DNA from: Clostridiales bacterium
GTDB taxonomy: Bacteria; Bacillota; Clostridia; WRLR01
Reading direction: 5' to 3'
Assembly (NCBI GenBank): GCA_031287655.1
Contig: JAITSR010000430.1
Span: 1 to 9,063, forward strand
DNA length: 9,063 nt
Shown piece after piece: positions 6,832 to 9,063 of this stretch; position 1 is the stretch's first letter, and every line of letters starts with the position of its first letter. The notes beneath the pieces were generated by a model, which did not search any database, was not told the origin of the DNA, and saw nothing but the letters and a program-made list of their open reading frames with translations. A program made the translations under genes and the position numbers.

Positions 6832-6897
6832 CAATATGTTTCGATAATAGCAAAATACTTGTTGAGTTATCGTCGATATTTGCATAAACTATGGATA
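6832..6897 (+). repeat. Regulatory repeat copy B, upstream of the GH10 gene
   Basis: Second copy of the 66-bp element at 5623-5688. It keeps the possible -35 and -10 boxes (TTGAGT 6862-6867, TAAACT 6885-6890) but lies about 330 bp before the GH10 ATG. It also has inverted arms GCAAAATA (6851-6858) and TATTTGC (6877-6883). It may be a distal promoter, a regulator-binding site, or a remnant of duplication. Confidence 0.78.
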
Positions 6898-6968
6898 CAA
6901 CTTTGAAAATCTGGTCATTTTTTAGAGATATGTGGTTTTTGATTTTCAGTGTCGGGCAGCGAGACAAC

Positions 6969-6996
6969 AGTGCAGATAAGTATACTTATTTGCACT
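6969..6996. promoter_or_regulatory. 28-bp palindromic operator O1, upstream copy
   Basis: The left half AGTGCAGATAAGTA and right half TACTTATTTGCACT are reverse complements except at one position. The centre is GTATAC, between 6982 and 6983. A 33-bp window (6964-6996) matches 7089-7121 at 30 of 33 positions. There is no T-tract and it stands far from any stop codon, so a protein-binding site is far more likely than a terminator. The regulator is not identified. Confidence 0.75.
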
Positions 6997-7081
6997 AATT
7001 ATTTTCGGCTTTTCTTGAACTGTGTCCGGCCATTTTCTGCGGTTTCAAGCTCATATTTCTTCCAATATTTTCAATTTCACC

Positions 7082-7111
7082 TTGTTTAACAACAGTGCAA
7101 ATAAGTATACT
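7082..7111 (+). promoter_or_regulatory. Predicted promoter of the GH10 gene
   Basis: TTGTTT (7082-7087) and TATACT (7106-7111, 5 of 6 matches to the -10 consensus) are spaced by 18 bp. The -10 box lies across the centre of palindrome O2, so a protein bound there would block RNA polymerase. The leader would be about 108 nt. Confidence 0.5.
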
Positions 7112-7121
7112 TTATTGCACT
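7094..7121. promoter_or_regulatory. 28-bp palindromic operator O2, promoter-proximal copy
   Basis: The left half AGTGCAAATAAGTA and right half TACTTTATTGCACT are reverse complements except at two positions. The centre lies between 7107 and 7108, 125 bp from the centre of O1, which is close to 12 turns of DNA and suits looping by a multimeric repressor. It overlaps the -10 box of the GH10 promoter. Confidence 0.75.
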
Positions 7122-7225
7122 CTTCGGCAATTAAAAAATAGTGAATTTTGCACAATAAGACTGATACGTTCCGACACGGAAGCATGATACATACAATCTG
7201 GAAAAGGAAGGGAAAGGTCGTCAAC

Positions 7226-8737
7226 ATGCTAAAGGTAAGGATGCTGGACGCGCAGGGAAATTCAATGCTGCGTGACGAGCTGCACACGCTGTACGCGACG
7301 GACATGAAGCAAGTGCCGTTCCGCCGCAAAAACGAGGTGCAGCGCAGCGGGGAGATTTATGTAAATGTCCCCGAGACCCCGGTGACGCTTCACGCGAAGA
7401 TCATCATTCCCGGGTATGGGTACATGTGGGTGCAGGCGGACAACTGCGGCAGGGGCTATGACGAGGGCGCCGACATTGAGTTTGTCCGGGAAGCCGCGGT
7501 AAGCCGCGTCTACGAAACGGAGCGGGAGCTCGCGAAAGGCGGCTTTAAGCCCTCGCCGCGCTGCGTCTCAAAACTTGCCGACGCGAAGGCGCTGATCAAA
7601 CTGGCCGAGAAAAATACAAGCCAGTCGCCGGACCTCTATATCACAGCGCTCGCGGTCGGCCTGTGGGCGGGCGAGCTCGTCGCGGTTGAACGCGCCCGCG
7701 CGCGGATCACCGGTACGCGGCAAAATTTTCTGTTCGGCTGCGGCGGTTTTGAGTACCCGTATGAAACGCTGCCGGGGGCGCGCGCCCTCTACGACTCGGT
7801 GTTTAACTATTCGACGCTGCCATTCTATCTCGCCCGCACGGAACCGGAGAAGGGCAAGCCGCGCTATGAAGTCATCGACAAACTGATCGAGGAGTTCGCG
7901 AAGGTTGGGATCAAAACGAAGGGTCACCCGCTGTGGTGGGCGCACGAACAGGCGGGAATGCCACCGTGGGCGGCGGACTTGAAGTGGGAGGACGGCAGCG
8001 TCCAGCGGGAGCTGCACCGCGTCGTGAAGCGGCATGTCGAGCGCTATGTCGGCAAGGTTGAGATTTTTGACGCAATCAACGAGGCGCACGACTGGTGCAA
8101 CGTTTGGAATATGCGGCAAGACGAGCTCGTCGAAATGACAAAGATGTGCTGCGACGACATCCACGAGGCGAACCCAAAAGCGCAGGCGGTGGTCAACACC
8201 TGCTTCATGTTCGGCGAGAACGTCGCGGACGGCAGGGTGCAGTGGGGTATTGTCAATGAGCGCAATATGACGCCCTATACCTATCTGAAAAAGTGCGAGG
8301 CGCTTGGCTTCCAATATGAGGTCGTCGGGATCCAGCTCTACTTGCCTTCGCGGGACATGCTCGCGATCGACAAGCTGTACGACCGTTTCGCGGAATTCAA
8401 AAAGCCGCTGCACCTGACAGAGCTTGGCGTGCCGTCCTTCTACCGGGATATTCCATACCCGTCGCACGAGGGCGACGTCTACTGTCTGCGCTACATGTAT
8501 AAAGGCCACTGGCGCGAGTTTGAGTGGAACGAGCGGCTTCAGGCAGACTGGCTCGAGGATTTTTATACGCTCTCTTACGCGCGCCCCGAGGTCGAGGCAC
8601 TTACATGGTGGAGCTTCCCGGATCCCGGCTATATCCCCGGCGCGGGCCTGATCTGCGAGGACGGCAAACCCAAAGAGGCGCTGTACCGGTTGCGGGCGCT
8701 GCAGGAATCATGGGGACACAACTTCCCAAGCAAATAA
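7226..8737 (+). CDS. Divergent family 10 glycoside hydrolase (xylanase-like), no signal peptide
   Basis: A 503-residue protein from the ATG at 7226, preferred over the in-frame ATGs at 7148 and 7184 because GGGAAAGG (7210-7217) lies 8 nt before it. Residues 1-85 form a beta-rich N-terminal domain (MLKVRMLDAQG to GYGYMWVQAD), perhaps CBM-like. The GH10 barrel follows. It shows GHPLWWAHE (H234; family GHTLVWH), the acid/base E286 in FDAINEAHDW and the nucleophile E399 in HLTELGVP, 113 residues apart as expected for the family. It ends in TWWSFPDPG and GKPKEAL. GH10 enzymes cut beta-1,4-xylan and release xylo-oligosaccharides, including 4-O-methylglucuronate-substituted ones. Oddities: no export signal, so it probably acts inside the cell on imported oligosaccharides, and the usual QSH after the acid/base is Q370-L-Y372. 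Specificity may differ from classical xylanase. A lipoprotein gene follows after 71 bp, probably in the same operon. Confidence 0.88.
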   Translation: MLKVRMLDAQGNSMLRDELHTLYATDMKQVPFRRKNEVQRSGEIYVNVPETPVTLHAKIIIPGYGYMWVQADNCGRGYDEGADIEFVREAAVSRVYETERELAKGGFKPSPRCVSKLADAKALIKLAEKNTSQSPDLYITALAVGLWAGELVAVERARARITGTRQNFLFGCGGFEYPYETLPGARALYDSVFNYSTLPFYLARTEPEKGKPRYEVIDKLIEEFAKVGIKTKGHPLWWAHEQAGMPPWAADLKWEDGSVQRELHRVVKRHVERYVGKVEIFDAINEAHDWCNVWNMRQDELVEMTKMCCDDIHEANPKAQAVVNTCFMFGENVADGRVQWGIVNERNMTPYTYLKKCEALGFQYEVVGIQLYLPSRDMLAIDKLYDRFAEFKKPLHLTELGVPSFYRDIPYPSHEGDVYCLRYMYKGHWREFEWNERLQADWLEDFYTLSYARPEVEALTWWSFPDPGYIPGAGLICEDGKPKEALYRLRALQESWGHNFPSK

Positions 8738-8808
8738 GACATCGGGAGAATCAAGAGGTCAAGGAAATTATGAGGTCAGGCGGTAAGAGAATCGAGAGGA
8801 GGTTCTTT

Positions 8809-9063
8809 ATGAAGAAAGTCATTTCACTTGTGTTATGTAGCCTGTTGGTTTTTGGCATGGCGGCGTGCGGCGGAGGGACCGGCGGCACGACGACGACGGC
8901 CGCGTCGACGGCGACGACCGCCGCAGCGGATGCGAACACGACGACGGCTGCGGCAGACGCGAACACGACGACGGCAGCCGCCGAAAACAACGCCGGGGGT
9001 TCGTCGGCGTCCGGATTACCGGCCAGCCTGCCCGTGCTGTCGCCCGACAACCCGATCACACTG
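8809..9063 (+). CDS. Lipoprotein, probable sugar ABC-transporter binding protein, 3' end outside the window
   Basis: The first 85 codons are present and the frame is open at the right edge. AGGAGG (8797-8802) stands 6 nt before the ATG. MKKVISLVLCSLLVFGMAAC is a lipoprotein signal with cleavage before C20, so the mature protein is lipid-anchored on the outer face of the membrane. A low-complexity Gly/Thr/Ala linker follows (residues 21-60), with the unit ADANTTTAA twice, and then SPDNPITL, where family 1 solute-binding proteins often begin their first strand. The position 71 bp after a cytoplasmic GH10 gene fits a xylo-oligosaccharide importer. Lipoprotein is sure; binding-protein function is inferred from the N terminus and neighbour only. 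An unrelated surface lipoprotein is possible. Confidence 0.8.
   Translation, partial: MKKVISLVLCSLLVFGMAACGGGTGGTTTTAASTATTAAADANTTTAAADANTTTAAAENNAGGSSASGLPASLPVLSPDNPITL

Larger units (their letters stand above)
6725..7225. other. 501-bp regulatory intergenic region before the GH10 gene
   Basis: No credible protein gene lies here. The region is clearly AT-richer than the flanking genes. It holds a weak hairpin near its left end, regulatory repeat copy B (6832-6897), two 28-bp palindromes (6969-6996 and 7094-7121) and a predicted promoter (7082-7111). A leader of about 108 nt reaches the GH10 start. The octamer TATTTGCA, or its complement TGCAAATA, occurs at 6877-6884, 6987-6994 and 7096-7103, about 110 bp apart. 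Confidence 0.75.

Noticed and set aside
6797..6847. Tiny plus-strand frame of 16 codons (MCVKIQ...) before the GH10 gene
   Set aside because: No ribosome site, and its end runs into regulatory repeat B; too short to support as a gene or leader peptide.
5623..6897. Insertion sequence carrying the aldo/keto reductase between direct repeats
   Set aside because: No transposase, no terminal inverted repeats, and the repeats have promoter-like content; kept only as a duplication or co-regulation finding.
6964..7121. Possible CRISPR-like or transposon-end pair formed by the two palindromes
   Set aside because: Only two copies, spacing too long for a CRISPR spacer, both in the same orientation and no cas or transposase gene; position on a promoter fits operators better.
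7568..8509. Minus-strand open frame of 313 codons opposite the GH10 gene
   Set aside because: Antisense shadow of a gene with both catalytic motifs; no ribosome site or recognisable domain.

Overview
The window looks like chromosome of an anaerobic, plant-fibre-degrading Gram-positive bacterium, probably an uncultured member of the Clostridia. The evidence is an S-layer-homology (SLH) surface protein, a dockerin-like protein, a lipoprotein with a classical lipobox, strong AGGAGG-type ribosome sites, a corrinoid protein and a family 10 glycoside hydrolase. The taxonomic guess is inference only. There is no tRNA, rRNA, CRISPR array, transposase or phage gene.

Left part (1-2886, plus strand): the 3' part of a secreted-type protein with FIVAR-like helical repeats, a beta-sandwich and a C-terminal dockerin-like module is followed, after a short repeat and a strong hairpin, by a protein with a signal peptide, a cohesin-like beta-sandwich, a Gly/Pro-rich linker and three SLH repeats. 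The second protein has the plan of a cell-wall-anchored scaffold and the first the plan of a docking partner, so they may assemble on the surface.

Middle (2919-5485): a good sigma-A-like promoter precedes a two-gene operon of a hydroxypyruvate-isomerase-like TIM barrel and a corrinoid (B12-carrying) methyl-transfer protein. The corrinoid gene ends 11 nt from the end of a convergent gene for a uroporphyrinogen-decarboxylase-like (UroD-like) methyltransferase. This is the core of a corrinoid methyl-transfer system, but no separate MtaB/MttB-type substrate methyltransferase and no reductive activase is visible.

Right part (5486-9063): a divergent regulatory region, an IolS-like aldo/keto reductase, a 501-bp regulatory intergenic region, a leaderless (apparently cytoplasmic) divergent GH10 enzyme, and the first 85 codons of a lipoprotein that is probably a sugar ABC-transporter binding protein. 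The regulatory DNA is the most striking part. A 66-bp element, about 80% identical between copies, lies both before the reductase gene and before the GH10 gene. Two near-perfect 28-bp palindromes, centred 125 bp apart, lie before the GH10 gene, the proximal one sitting on its best -10 box.

Together the genes suggest uptake and intracellular processing of hemicellulose-derived sugars (lipoprotein, GH10, reductase, isomerase). A neighbouring corrinoid/UroD pair could remove O-methyl groups, for example from 4-O-methylglucuronate side chains of xylan. That functional link is a hypothesis from gene neighbourhood, not something the sequence proves.
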